Shown here: in pieces, positions 16,075-23,503 of the stretch
How positions within the stretch are numbered: the stretch's first letter is position 1
Layout: each line of letters starts with the position of its first letter
Assembly: GCA_050942555.1 (NCBI GenBank)
Contig: JBMNNN010000011.1
Location: 1-25,097 of the forward strand
DNA from: JAAYXU01 sp050942555
GTDB lineage: Bacteria; Bacillota; Clostridia; Christensenellales; UMGS416
DNA: 25,097 nucleotides
Direction: 5' to 3'
Made by a program: the position numbers and the translations under genes
Notes under the pieces: model-generated
Database searches by the model: none
The model's input: only the letters and a program-made list of their open reading frames with translations
Told to the model about the DNA's origin: nothing

Positions 16075-16809
16075 ATGAAACTGGAAATGAGTCTACCCAG
16101 GGAGCTGGAGGACGCGAAGGCTCGGCGGGTTCCGCTGGTCATACCGGTCGGGACGATCGAGTACCACGGGCCGCACTGCGCGCCCGGATGCGACACGCAG
16201 ATCGTCATGGGGCTGCTGGAACGCCTCGCAGCCAGGCGGGAGCTGGTCATCGCGCCGCCCATCTGGTACGGCGTCGCCAGCTATGCGGTGGCCGGCCCAG
16301 ATAAGAATACGGTTGACGTAAACGCAGACGTATTCGAAAGCTATGTGTACTGTATACTAAAGTCGCTCATTGAGGGCGGTTGGCGCAACATATACCTCGT
16401 CATCCACCACCAGTACGAGCAGGAAAACATGATGCCGATGACGCTCTCGTGCATGAAAGCCGCCAAAAAGCTGCTGATGGAATACCTCGAGCGGACGCAG
16501 GGGCGCGGCTGGTGGGGGAGCAACCGGTATGCGTCCTACTACGAGGAACTCGGGCAGGCCGACGATCCGTTCAGCTGGATCACCGTACTGCCCGCGATGA
16601 GCGCCGCGGCCCAGAGCGCGACGGGCTACGATCACGCCGGCAAATGGGAGTGCTCGATACTCAGCGCGATCGATCCTGAGGCGGTGAAGAAGGAGAGGAT
16701 AGCCGACAGCGACGAGTGGTTTATACAGAGCGCGGCCGATTCGTCGCCCGAGCTGGGACAGGAAATGATCCGCGTATCCCTTGACGAGCTTGACAAACGG
16801 ATTCGGTAA
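16075..16809 (+). CDS. Creatininase-family amidohydrolase
   Basis: A 244-residue protein of the creatininase family, metal-dependent cytoplasmic amidohydrolases that open cyclic amides. The hallmark first motif is IPVGTIEYHGPHCAPGCD (23-40), supplying E29, H31 and D40 as ligands. The second motif, normally NGHxxN, is altered to IHHQYEQEN (110-118), and the third reads YDHAGKWECS (185-194), close to the usual GHAGxxET. The first site is intact; the altered second motif suggests a changed substrate or metal site. AAGGGAGAGG lies five bases before the ATG at 16075; the frame is open upstream into the previous gene, but without protein-like features. It sits between a creatinase-fold gene and two glycosidase-like genes. 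A creatinine pathway is suggested by name only; other family members act on quite different molecules, so I do not assign a substrate. Confidence 0.88.
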   Translation: MKLEMSLPRELEDAKARRVPLVIPVGTIEYHGPHCAPGCDTQIVMGLLERLAARRELVIAPPIWYGVASYAVAGPDKNTVDVNADVFESYVYCILKSLIEGGWRNIYLVIHHQYEQENMMPMTLSCMKAAKKLLMEYLERTQGRGWWGSNRYASYYEELGQADDPFSWITVLPAMSAAAQSATGYDHAGKWECSILSAIDPEAVKKERIADSDEWFIQSAADSSPELGQEMIRVSLDELDKRIR

Positions 16810-16821
16810 GGAGGATGCCCC

Positions 16822-18765
16822 ATGAGACCTATGAGAAGAGCGGTGCACATCGATTTTCATACGATGCCCGGCATACATGACTTCAACCGCGAGTGGGATC
16901 CCGCGCGCTTCGCGCAGACGCTGTCCGACGCCCATGTCGAGTACATCAACGCCTTCGCGCGGTGCAACATCGGCTTTGCCTACTACCCGACGAAGATCGG
17001 CATACCGTATCCCGGCATGAAGGGCGACATGTTCGGCGACCTGCTGCGCGAGTGCCACAGGCGCGATATCGGCGTGAGCGCCTATGTCAACGTGGGACTC
17101 GACCACGAGCAGTCGTCGCGCCATATCGACTGGCTGCGTCTGGATCGGGAGGGCAGGGTCATACGGGGGGACCGCACCAGGAACTTCTTCCGCACGCTGT
17201 GCTACAACAACCCGGATTATCTGGCCTACCATTTTGGCATGCTGCGGGAGATCAGCGAATACGATCCCGACGGGTATTTCCTCGACTGCATGGTGCTTGC
17301 GCCCTGCTGGTGCCGTCACTGCCTGATTCGCATGAAGGAGCAGGGGATAGACCCCAACGACGAGGCCGCCAATCTCCTGTTCCAGCACCGCTCGATGATC
17401 GAGTTCTCCAGGGAATCGAAAAAGATCGCGGGGCCCGGGAAATATTTTTACCTGAACGGCATGGACTACGCCGCGGTACAGGACATGGACACCCATATCG
17501 AGGTCGAGTGCCTGCCGGGCAAATGGGGATACGACTACTTCTGGCCCTACGCCTCCTATGCGCGCAACCTGCAAAAGACCGTGCTCTACATGACCGGGCG
17601 CTTTCAGACGAGCTGGGGCGACTTTGGCGGCTTCAAGACGAAGGAGTCGCTCGAGCATGACTATTTCGACGCGCTGTGCGCCGGTGTAGGCGTATCGGTA
17701 GGCGACCACATGCACCCCGCGCGCAATCTCGAGCCCGACATCTATAAAACCGTCGGCGAGCTCAATGCGCGCATACTCGCGCTGGAGCCGTATACCGAAG
17801 GTGCGCGGTTCCTGGCCGACATCGGCGTGCTGGTCAACGCGCAGCGCGATTTTGGCGTATCGGGCCATGCCGGACTCACCGATAGCCACAAGGGGCTGTC
17901 CCGCATGTTCGGGGAGCTGCGGCAAAGCTACGACATCATCAACGAGACGATGGATTTTGGCCGGTACCGCGTGCTGGTGCTGCCCGACCGCATCGCGATG
18001 AATCCGCTTCTAAAAGAAAAGCTGGCCGCGTATCTAAAGGCCGGGGGACGGGTGCTCTCAAGCGGCGTCGCGGGGCTTGCCGGAGACGGGGATGGGTTCG
18101 CGTTGCCCGACTGGGATTTTAAGTTCGACGGGGTAGACCCCAGCAACGCTTCCTACTACCATATCGCGGACAATACGGACCCGAAGGTTTCGGATATGGA
18201 CTACGGCGCATACAGCGATACGGGTGTGCTCATTCGGGGCAGCGACGTGCTGGCCCGGTATGTGAAGTCATACTTCGACAGACACTGGGACGGCTTCCAC
18301 GGATACTTCTACACGCCGCCCGAGCGGGAGACCGGACACGCCGCCGCCGCGGTCAGCGCGCGCGGGAACGTCTGCCATATCAGCTTTTCCATATTCCGCT
18401 CCTACTACGAGAACGCGCCCTACGCCCACAAGGCGCTGGTCGCGCAGTGCCTTGAGAGGCTGTTGCCCGATCCGCTCATCAAAACCCGCGGCATCCCCTC
18501 GACCGCGCGCGTGACCGCGACCGGCCGTGACGGGTACGCGCTGCTGCATGTGAAGGCCACGTACCCCGAGGTGCGGGGGCGCATGAACATCATCGAGGAG
18601 CACGCGTCGCTGCGGGCCGGGGCGGAGGTACTGATCCGGGGCGATTACGCCTCCGCGCGTACGCTGCCCGGTGAGGAGCCCGTGGCGGTTTCGCGCGAGG
18701 AAGGCTATACGCGGGTGACCCTCCCCGAGATCACCGGATACGCGACGGTCCTGCTGGAGAAATGA
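16822..18765 (+). CDS. Glycoside-hydrolase-like protein (GHL6-type barrel plus β-galactosidase trimerisation-like domain)
   Basis: A 647-residue protein, apparently cytoplasmic as no signal peptide is present. Residues 5-330 look like a (β/α)8 barrel of the hypothetical glycosyl hydrolase 6 type related to GH29/GH42 enzymes: RAVHIDFHTMP at the first strand, GVSAYVNVGLDHEQ near 84-97 and DPDGYFLDC at 148-156, where D155 is the likely nucleophile position. Directly after it is PCWCRHC (161-167), a cysteine cluster that may hold zinc as in GH42. Residues 333-440 resemble the GATase-like trimerisation domain of β-galactosidases (DIGVLVNAQRDF ... YRVLVLPDRIAMN). A β-rich tail ends the protein. AAGGAGG lies upstream of the ATG, 12 bases after the creatininase-family stop. 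The role would be hydrolysis of an imported glycoside, possibly a fucoside- or galactoside-like bond. The fold is fairly sure; the substrate is not. Confidence 0.8.
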   Translation: MRPMRRAVHIDFHTMPGIHDFNREWDPARFAQTLSDAHVEYINAFARCNIGFAYYPTKIGIPYPGMKGDMFGDLLRECHRRDIGVSAYVNVGLDHEQSSRHIDWLRLDREGRVIRGDRTRNFFRTLCYNNPDYLAYHFGMLREISEYDPDGYFLDCMVLAPCWCRHCLIRMKEQGIDPNDEAANLLFQHRSMIEFSRESKKIAGPGKYFYLNGMDYAAVQDMDTHIEVECLPGKWGYDYFWPYASYARNLQKTVLYMTGRFQTSWGDFGGFKTKESLEHDYFDALCAGVGVSVGDHMHPARNLEPDIYKTVGELNARILALEPYTEGARFLADIGVLVNAQRDFGVSGHAGLTDSHKGLSRMFGELRQSYDIINETMDFGRYRVLVLPDRIAMNPLLKEKLAAYLKAGGRVLSSGVAGLAGDGDGFALPDWDFKFDGVDPSNASYYHIADNTDPKVSDMDYGAYSDTGVLIRGSDVLARYVKSYFDRHWDGFHGYFYTPPERETGHAAAAVSARGNVCHISFSIFRSYYENAPYAHKALVAQCLERLLPDPLIKTRGIPSTARVTATGRDGYALLHVKATYPEVRGRMNIIEEHASLRAGAEVLIRGDYASARTLPGEEPVAVSREEGYTRVTLPEITGYATVLLEK

Positions 18766-18766
18766 T

Positions 18767-20908
18767 ATGGAGAAAAAGTATGAGTTCCGCAGGCGGATGC
18801 TCGCCGTCCACACGCCGCGCCGCCGGGAGGGAGCCGCGCCGCCCGGCCCGGGCGAGTGTGCGCTGACCGGGGAGAGCCGGATCGTCGTCCCCGCCGGCGC
18901 CGGGCGCGTGCTGCTGCGCGCCGCCCTCGACATGCAGGACTATCTGTTCGTGTCGATGGGGCTTTCGGTGCGCATCGAGGTCGCCGACGATCCGGAGGAA
19001 ATGCTCTCGTCCTCATCGGGATACCTGCTGCTCACGACGCGCGCTCAGAGCGGCGTGGACCTTCTTGACGGCGATGCGCCGCGCGGATACCGGATCGACT
19101 GCGGGGACAACATCGTCGTCACCGGCTACGACGAGGCGGGCGCGATGCAGGGCGGGTTCCGGCTGGAGGAACTGATGAACCTGCGCGGCGCGCCGTATGT
19201 CCCGCGGGGGACCGTAGCCCGGCGGCCGCTGTTTTCCCCGCGGATGGTGCATTCGGGCTACGGGCTGGACCAGTTCCCCGACGCGCACATCGCCGCGATC
19301 GCGCACGCCGGTATGGACGCGATCCTCGTGTTCGTCAAGGGCGTCGATACGACGCCCGCGGGGTACCAGGATTTCAATGAGCTGTGCTGGAGGGCCGCCG
19401 AGTACGGCGTCGACGTATACGCGTACAGCTATCTCACGAGCGAAGTGCACCCCGACGATCCGGGCGCGGCCGCCTATTATGACCGCGTATACGGCTCGGT
19501 GTTCCGGAGCTGTCCGGCGTTCCGGGGCGTGGTGCTGGTGGGCGAATCGGTCGAATTTCCCTCCAGGGACGAGCGGACGACAGGTAAATCTCACCGGACC
19601 CCGTCGGAGGACGGCCTTCCCGCGAACAAGCCCAACCCGGGCTGGTGGCCGTGCCGGGACTTCCCGCAGTGGCTTGCGCTCATACGGGACACGGTCCGGC
19701 GCTATCGCGCCGATGCGGACATCGTATTTTGGACATACAACTGGGGCTATGCGCCCGAGTCCGACCGGATCGCGCTCATCGACGCCCTGCCCACCGACAT
19801 ATCGCTGCTCGTCACATTCGAGATGTTCGAGAACAGGAATCTGGGGCCAGTCACGGTCTCGTGCGTCGACTACACGCTGATGTTCGAGGGGCCGGGGCAT
19901 TATTTCCTGAGCGAGGCCAAGGCGGCCGCGAGGCGGGGCATCCGGCTTTACGCGATGACCAACACCGGGGGGCTTACCTGGGACATAGGCGTTATTCCTT
20001 ACGAACCGGCGCCCGGGCAGTGGACGCGCCGCCACAGGGCGATTCTCGCGGCGCGGGAGCGGTACGGGCTTACCGGGCTGATGGAGTCGCACCATTTCGG
20101 CTTCTGGCCGTCGTTTATCAGCGAGCTTGCCAGGGAAGCCTTTACGTCGGGCTCCGCGGGCCCCGACGCGACGCTTCGCGCGCTGGCGGTACGGGACTTC
20201 GGCGAGGACAACGCGGATGCCGTGCTCGCCGCCTGGGAGCTGTGGAGCGAGGGCATCCGCCACTACGTATCGACGAACGAGGACCAGTACGGCCCGTTCC
20301 GCATCGGGCCGTCCTATCCGCTGGTGCTGTGCCGGGACGTAAGGATACCCGACTCGCCCCACGCACACTTTGGAAACCGGATCTGTAAGACGCTCTACGG
20401 CCCGATGAACAGCGGCCGCTTCTCGGTTCTCTCGCTGCGGCTGCCCGCCGAGATCGAATCGCTTAGCGTCATGGAGGAGAATTTCGCGCGGGGCGCGCGC
20501 ATCATCGCCGCCATCGCCCCGGGCCTGCCCGAGCCGCTCCGCGACAGCGCGCTGCGGATGGCGAACCTGGGCGAATTCATAAGCCGCTGCGCGCACACGG
20601 TCATCAATGTGAAGAAGTGGTATCGCATGAAGATGGCGCTCCTGTCGGCGACTGGCGGCGACGCGATCGCCGCGCTGGTGCGCGACATGACGGCGCTCGC
20701 CCGCGACGAGATCGCAAACGCCGAGGCGACCATCCCGCTCGTGCGGATGGATTCCCGGCTGGGATGGGAGCCCAGCATGGACTATCTGTGCGACGAGGCG
20801 CACCTGCGCTGGAAGATACGGCAGGTGGAGCAAATGCTGCAAAATGAGCTTTCGCTGTACTCTGACAGCCTGCGCTTTGGCGCCGCTAAAAAAGATAGTA
20901 TACTATAA
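18767..20908 (+). CDS. Large glycoside-hydrolase-like protein (GH20/GH67-type N-domain plus barrel)
   Basis: A 713-residue protein without a signal peptide. Residues 30-150 fit the α+β domain that precedes the barrel in GH20 and GH67 enzymes: GYRIDCGDNIVVTGYDEAGAM (107-127), then a turn into RPLFSPRMVHSGYG (153-166) at barrel strand 1. Barrel strands can be followed through DAILVFVKG, GVDVYAYSYL, GVVLVGESVEF (254-264, with E260 and E263), IVFWTYNWGY, LYAMTNTGG and LTGLMESHHFGFWPSF (435-450, with E440). These glutamates are the best catalytic candidates. A helical C-terminal region rich in Arg and Met follows. The GH20 HxGxDE signature is absent, so this is not a standard hexosaminidase. GGAG lies eight bases before the ATG, which starts one base after the previous stop. 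It is probably a partner of the neighbouring hydrolase-like protein. Confidence 0.72.
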   Translation: MEKKYEFRRRMLAVHTPRRREGAAPPGPGECALTGESRIVVPAGAGRVLLRAALDMQDYLFVSMGLSVRIEVADDPEEMLSSSSGYLLLTTRAQSGVDLLDGDAPRGYRIDCGDNIVVTGYDEAGAMQGGFRLEELMNLRGAPYVPRGTVARRPLFSPRMVHSGYGLDQFPDAHIAAIAHAGMDAILVFVKGVDTTPAGYQDFNELCWRAAEYGVDVYAYSYLTSEVHPDDPGAAAYYDRVYGSVFRSCPAFRGVVLVGESVEFPSRDERTTGKSHRTPSEDGLPANKPNPGWWPCRDFPQWLALIRDTVRRYRADADIVFWTYNWGYAPESDRIALIDALPTDISLLVTFEMFENRNLGPVTVSCVDYTLMFEGPGHYFLSEAKAAARRGIRLYAMTNTGGLTWDIGVIPYEPAPGQWTRRHRAILAARERYGLTGLMESHHFGFWPSFISELAREAFTSGSAGPDATLRALAVRDFGEDNADAVLAAWELWSEGIRHYVSTNEDQYGPFRIGPSYPLVLCRDVRIPDSPHAHFGNRICKTLYGPMNSGRFSVLSLRLPAEIESLSVMEENFARGARIIAAIAPGLPEPLRDSALRMANLGEFISRCAHTVINVKKWYRMKMALLSATGGDAIAALVRDMTALARDEIANAEATIPLVRMDSRLGWEPSMDYLCDEAHLRWKIRQVEQMLQNELSLYSDSLRFGAAKKDSIL
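20877..20906 (+). promoter_or_regulatory. Candidate internal promoter and palindrome before the LacI-family gene
   Basis: TTGGCG (20877-20882), a 16-base spacer and TATACT (20899-20904). The -10 lies inside a perfect 12-bp palindrome, ATAGTATACTAT (20895-20906), formed by the last codons of the preceding gene. It may allow separate, self-limited expression of the repressor. Confidence 0.4.
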
Positions 20909-20939
20909 CGCGAAATTCGATGGAAACGAAGTGTAACCG

Positions 20940-21959
20940 ATGGTGAAGCTCAAGGATATCGCGACACGGCTGGGCGTATCGGTATCCACCGTGTCGCGGG
21001 TGGTCAACAACAAGGACCGGGTGGATCCCGAAACGCGCAAAAGGGTGCTGCACGCGCTCAGGGAGATGAACTACCAGCCCGATGAAAACGCCAGAAGGCT
21101 CAAAACCAATACATCAAACGTGCTGGGCGTGATCGTGCCGGATCTGTCGAACCCCTTTTATGCCTTGGTCATCAAGGGCATCGAGCGGGAGGCGGCCGCC
21201 CATGGGTACATTGTGATCGTGTGCAACACCGACGAAACCCGCGAGCGGGAGAGGGACGCGGTAGCGCTGCTGATACGCCAGAAGGTGGCCGGTATCATTG
21301 CCGCCACCACGTTCGACGACGAAGAGATCCGGCGCTGCTATAGCCAGCCCGACTGCCCGGTGGTTTTTTTCGACAATATCCCCTCGGTGCAAATCGAGAC
21401 CCACTGCGTCACGATCGACAACGTGCGGGCCGCACGGGAGCTCACGGGCTATATGATCGAGCAGGGACACCGCAGGATATACATGATATCCGGGCCCCGG
21501 GGGGAGTACTCGGCCGACGAGCGGGTAACCGGATGGCGCGCGGCGCTTAAGGCAGCCGGAATCGCGCCCCGGGACCGCTGGATCGCCCGGGGCGATTTCA
21601 GGGAGGAGTCGGGCCGCCGGATCATGGAGGACTTTCTCGCGCGGTCGCAGCCGCCCACCGCGGTGCTGGCTGCAAACAATTTCATGGCATACGGAGCGAT
21701 CAAGGCGATATTCGATGCGGGTCTGTCGGTACCCGAAGACATATCGGTGGGCGCTTTTGACGCGGCCGACACGACCGGGCTCATGCGGATCGACATCGCG
21801 TCGATCGAACAGCCGTCCGAGGACATCGGCGCGGTCGCAGCGGAGCTGTGCCTGCAGCCGCACCCGCCCGGCGGGGCGCGCGTCAGCCGCCGGATGGTGC
21901 TCGACTACCGGTTTATGAAAAACCATTCGGTCGCTTCGCCCCGGACCGGGGAGAGCTGA
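20940..21959 (+). CDS. LacI-family transcriptional repressor
   Basis: A 339-residue regulator. The N-terminal helix-turn-helix is KDIATRLGVSVSTVSRVVNN (5-24), followed by the hinge helix segment YQPDENARRLKT, whose leucine normally inserts at the central CpG of the operator. The periplasmic-binding-protein-like sensor domain starts at NVLGVIVPDLSNPFY and runs to about residue 310, with the usual QGHRRIYMISGP and PPTAVLAANNFMAYGA segments. A sugar or sugar-like effector is expected. The extreme C-terminus after VAAELCLQ is proline- and glycine-rich and unlike most relatives. The ribosome site is weak (GGAAACGAAG), consistent with low repressor levels. The gene follows the last hydrolase-like gene by 31 bases, and the two AACGTT-core operators at 14368 and 14574 have the form this family binds, so control of both divergent units and of itself is likely. 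Confidence 0.93.
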   Translation: MVKLKDIATRLGVSVSTVSRVVNNKDRVDPETRKRVLHALREMNYQPDENARRLKTNTSNVLGVIVPDLSNPFYALVIKGIEREAAAHGYIVIVCNTDETRERERDAVALLIRQKVAGIIAATTFDDEEIRRCYSQPDCPVVFFDNIPSVQIETHCVTIDNVRAARELTGYMIEQGHRRIYMISGPRGEYSADERVTGWRAALKAAGIAPRDRWIARGDFREESGRRIMEDFLARSQPPTAVLAANNFMAYGAIKAIFDAGLSVPEDISVGAFDAADTTGLMRIDIASIEQPSEDIGAVAAELCLQPHPPGGARVSRRMVLDYRFMKNHSVASPRTGES

Positions 21960-21967
21960 CGCGGTCC

Positions 21968-22102
21968 GGTGGATAACTATACGGCAAAAAAACGTGAGAT
22001 TGCGGGCATCGGGGATGTTTATCCACTTTATCCACCAAACTATCCCCAAATCCAGCGCGGATCGGCGTTTTCTATCCACTGATGCTGCGCCACATTTCCA
22101 CA
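21968..22102. promoter_or_regulatory. Cluster of DnaA-box-like sequences
   Basis: Six 9-mers resemble TTATCCACA. TTATCCACC lies on the minus strand at 21976-21968; on the plus strand there are TTATCCACT (22019-22027), directly abutting TTATCCACC (22028-22036), then CTATCCCCA (22040-22048), CTATCCACT (22072-22080) and ATTTCCACA (22094-22102). Three match at eight of nine positions and three at seven. The spacer carries no gene. dnaA and dnaN are not in the window, so this would be a site outside the standard origin. Confidence 0.55.
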
Positions 22103-22135
22103 GTCGGCCCAAACAGCACAGCAGCGTACACAATA

Positions 22136-22170
22136 AACAGACCCGCATGGATCGCCCATGCGGGTCTGTT
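22136..22170 (-). terminator. Strong hairpin between lacI-type gene and spo0A, terminator of spo0A
   Basis: AACAGACCCGCATGG (22136-22150) pairs over 15 bp with CCATGCGGGTCTGTT (22156-22170) around a five-base loop. On the minus strand the stem ends in TGTT followed by TATTGTGT, a modest U-rich tail, 22 bases past the spo0A stop. It may also stop plus-strand messages from the LacI-family gene. Confidence 0.75.
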
Positions 22171-22191
22171 CGCTAAAAAACTCCGCTTGTC

Positions 22192-22971
22192 TTATGCGCT
22201 TCGCTCCATGAGCAACTTGTCGGCTACCAGCGCGACGAATTCGCCATTCGTGGGCTTGTCATGCTTTGTATAAATATTATATCCGAATATTTGATTGATG
22301 TTCTCGATACGCCCGCGCGTCCAGGCGACCTCGATCGCGTGGCGGATGGCCCGCTCTACTTTGCTGGGAGTCGTATTATAATTCTTGGCTACGCTCGGAT
22401 AGAGCTGCTTTGTGATGCTGTTAATTAGCTCCTGGTTTTCCATGACCAGCTTGACGGCTTCCCGCAGGAAATGGTATCCCTTAATATGGGCCGGTATGCC
22501 AATCATCAAAAAGATGCTTGTAATCTCTTCATCCAATGACCGCGGAGCGCTCCGCTGTGCGTGCGTGTGCGCGCTGGTCTGCGCGTGGACCCGGGGCTGT
22601 TTATCCGTCATCCGCCGGATGCGGGTACAGATAAGATCGAGATTGAAGGGCTTGACCATGTAGTAGCGTACGCCGTACTGTGCGACCTCCTGTATGAACT
22701 CCTCTCCTCCCAGCGCGGAAAGAACCATCACTTCCGGACGCTTGTCCATGCCGGCCATCCGTTCGAGGACCGCCATTCCGTCAAGCCTGGGCAGTATGAG
22801 ATCCAACAGCAGCACATCGGGACGCAGTTCCTCTACAAGACGCAGAGCGTCTTCCCCGTTATTGGCTATGCCTACGGCCTCAATATCGCTAGTCCCATCG
22901 AATTGATGCCGGAGCAGGTCGCACATCGGTTGACTGTCATCTACAACAACTACACGAATCCTGTTATTCAT
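22192..22971 (-). CDS. spo0A: Sporulation master regulator Spo0A
   Basis: A 259-residue response regulator. The receiver domain has the acidic pair in VVVVDDS (8-14), the phosphoacceptor aspartate in LLLDLILP (residue 57 from the chosen start) and the conserved lysine in MVKPF. A histidine- and alanine-rich linker (HAQTSAHTHAQRS) joins it to the Spo0A-specific DNA-binding domain, with LDEEITSIFLMIGIPAHIKG, SKVERAIRHAIEVAWTRG and KPTNGEFVALVADKL, all hallmark segments. Phosphorylated Spo0A binds TGTCGAA boxes and starts endospore formation. An ATG at 22977 is in frame, but AAGGAGG ends only two bases before it; the same site is seven bases from the ATG at 22971, which is therefore chosen. In many Bacilli and Clostridia spoIVB lies just upstream; here an unrelated divergent gene does. 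Confidence 0.97.
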   Translation of the reverse strand: MNNRIRVVVVDDSQPMCDLLRHQFDGTSDIEAVGIANNGEDALRLVEELRPDVLLLDLILPRLDGMAVLERMAGMDKRPEVMVLSALGGEEFIQEVAQYGVRYYMVKPFNLDLICTRIRRMTDKQPRVHAQTSAHTHAQRSAPRSLDEEITSIFLMIGIPAHIKGYHFLREAVKLVMENQELINSITKQLYPSVAKNYNTTPSKVERAIRHAIEVAWTRGRIENINQIFGYNIYTKHDKPTNGEFVALVADKLLMERSA

Positions 22972-23043
22972 GTCCATTCCTCCTTCAAACTACAACATGT
23001 CGTTATCAGTCTGGCACCATGCTACAGGATATCTGCCCTCCCG

Positions 23044-23050
23044 TGTCGAA
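23044..23050 (+). promoter_or_regulatory. Spo0A box match in the spo0A leader
   Basis: TGTCGAA is a perfect seven-base match to the 0A box. It lies about 75 bases before the spo0A start and downstream of the candidate -10 box, a position suited to repression. Confidence 0.5.
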
Positions 23051-23096
23051 ACGAAATAGTTTCAGCCGAAATATCTATACTTTAATAGTTAATGAG

Positions 23097-23105
23097 ATTA
23101 TAACA
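23097..23105 (-). promoter_or_regulatory. Extended -10 promoter of spo0A
   Basis: On the minus strand TGTTATAAT gives a perfect TATAAT with the TGn extension. The -35 region (TGGATG) is poor. It would give a leader of roughly 115 bases. A σH-type promoter was looked for and not clearly found. Confidence 0.45.
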
Positions 23106-23205
23106 TATATGTAATAACACATCCAGTAGTGATAATTCGCGTTTTATGTTTATATACATTATGTACAATCAAAAAACGCGGTTTTCTCCGGACATGTGTA
23201 GACGA

Positions 23206-23222
23206 TTCGATAAGTTTCGACA
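23206..23222 (-). promoter_or_regulatory. Tandem Spo0A boxes
   Basis: TTCGATA (23206-23212) and TTCGACA (23216-23222) are, read on the minus strand, TATCGAA and TGTCGAA: one near match and one perfect match to the 0A box. Their starts are ten bases apart, the arrangement known for cooperative binding by Spo0A dimers. Confidence 0.55.
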
Positions 23223-23461
23223 GTGTGCGCGGGCGGCCGATGAATCAGAATACATATACTTATATATAATACATATATTATTGATGGTAAATTCTGCACA
23301 TTAGACATGCGCTGTCTGTATAAAAATAAGTGTATTGTGATAATATGCACCGGCATTGTGTTTTTCGTCACGTGCGGGCCATGTCGTGAATGATACGATA
23401 AGCAGCATCGCGGCGGGCTTCTTTTGCCCGCGCCTGTTAAAAACCGTAGTACGGGCAGAAT

Positions 23462-23487
23462 CCGTATGGTATAATCATCCCATACGG
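23462..23487 (+). promoter_or_regulatory. Extended -10 promoter inside an 8-bp perfect inverted repeat
   Basis: TGGTATAAT (23467-23475) is an extended -10 box with a perfect TATAAT; no good -35 is present. CCGTATGG (23462-23469) and CCATACGG (23480-23487) flank it exactly, so a dimeric regulator binding here would block the promoter. The ATG follows at 23504 after AAGGAGG. Confidence 0.6.
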
Positions 23488-23503
23488 CAATAAGGAGGCA
23501 GCC

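Larger units (their letters stand above)
22972..23503. other. 532-bp divergent spacer upstream of spo0A
   Basis: The spacer holds the spo0A ribosome site, a minus-strand extended -10 promoter, Spo0A box matches, a strongly AT-rich tract (about 23085-23345), a small hairpin GCGGGC-TTCTTTT-GCCCGC (23413-23431) and the promoter of the downstream membrane protein. No credible gene was seen in it. Confidence 0.65.

Noticed and set aside
14621..16809. Straightforward creatinine degradation pathway
   Set aside because: The creatinase-fold protein and the creatininase-family protein both differ at key residues and the neighbours are glycosidase-like; names alone do not justify the assignment.
16357..17925. 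522-codon minus-strand open frame
   Set aside because: It is antisense to two recognisable genes and has no ribosome site or domain features.
19013..20842. 609-codon minus-strand open frame opposite the second glycosidase-like gene
   Set aside because: It is an artefact of GC-rich third positions: Arg- and His-rich with no motifs, while the plus-strand gene has barrel-like strands and a proper start.
21968..22102. Chromosomal replication origin
   Set aside because: No dnaA, dnaN or AT-rich unwinding tract is next to the boxes, so a full origin is not supported; only the box cluster is reported.
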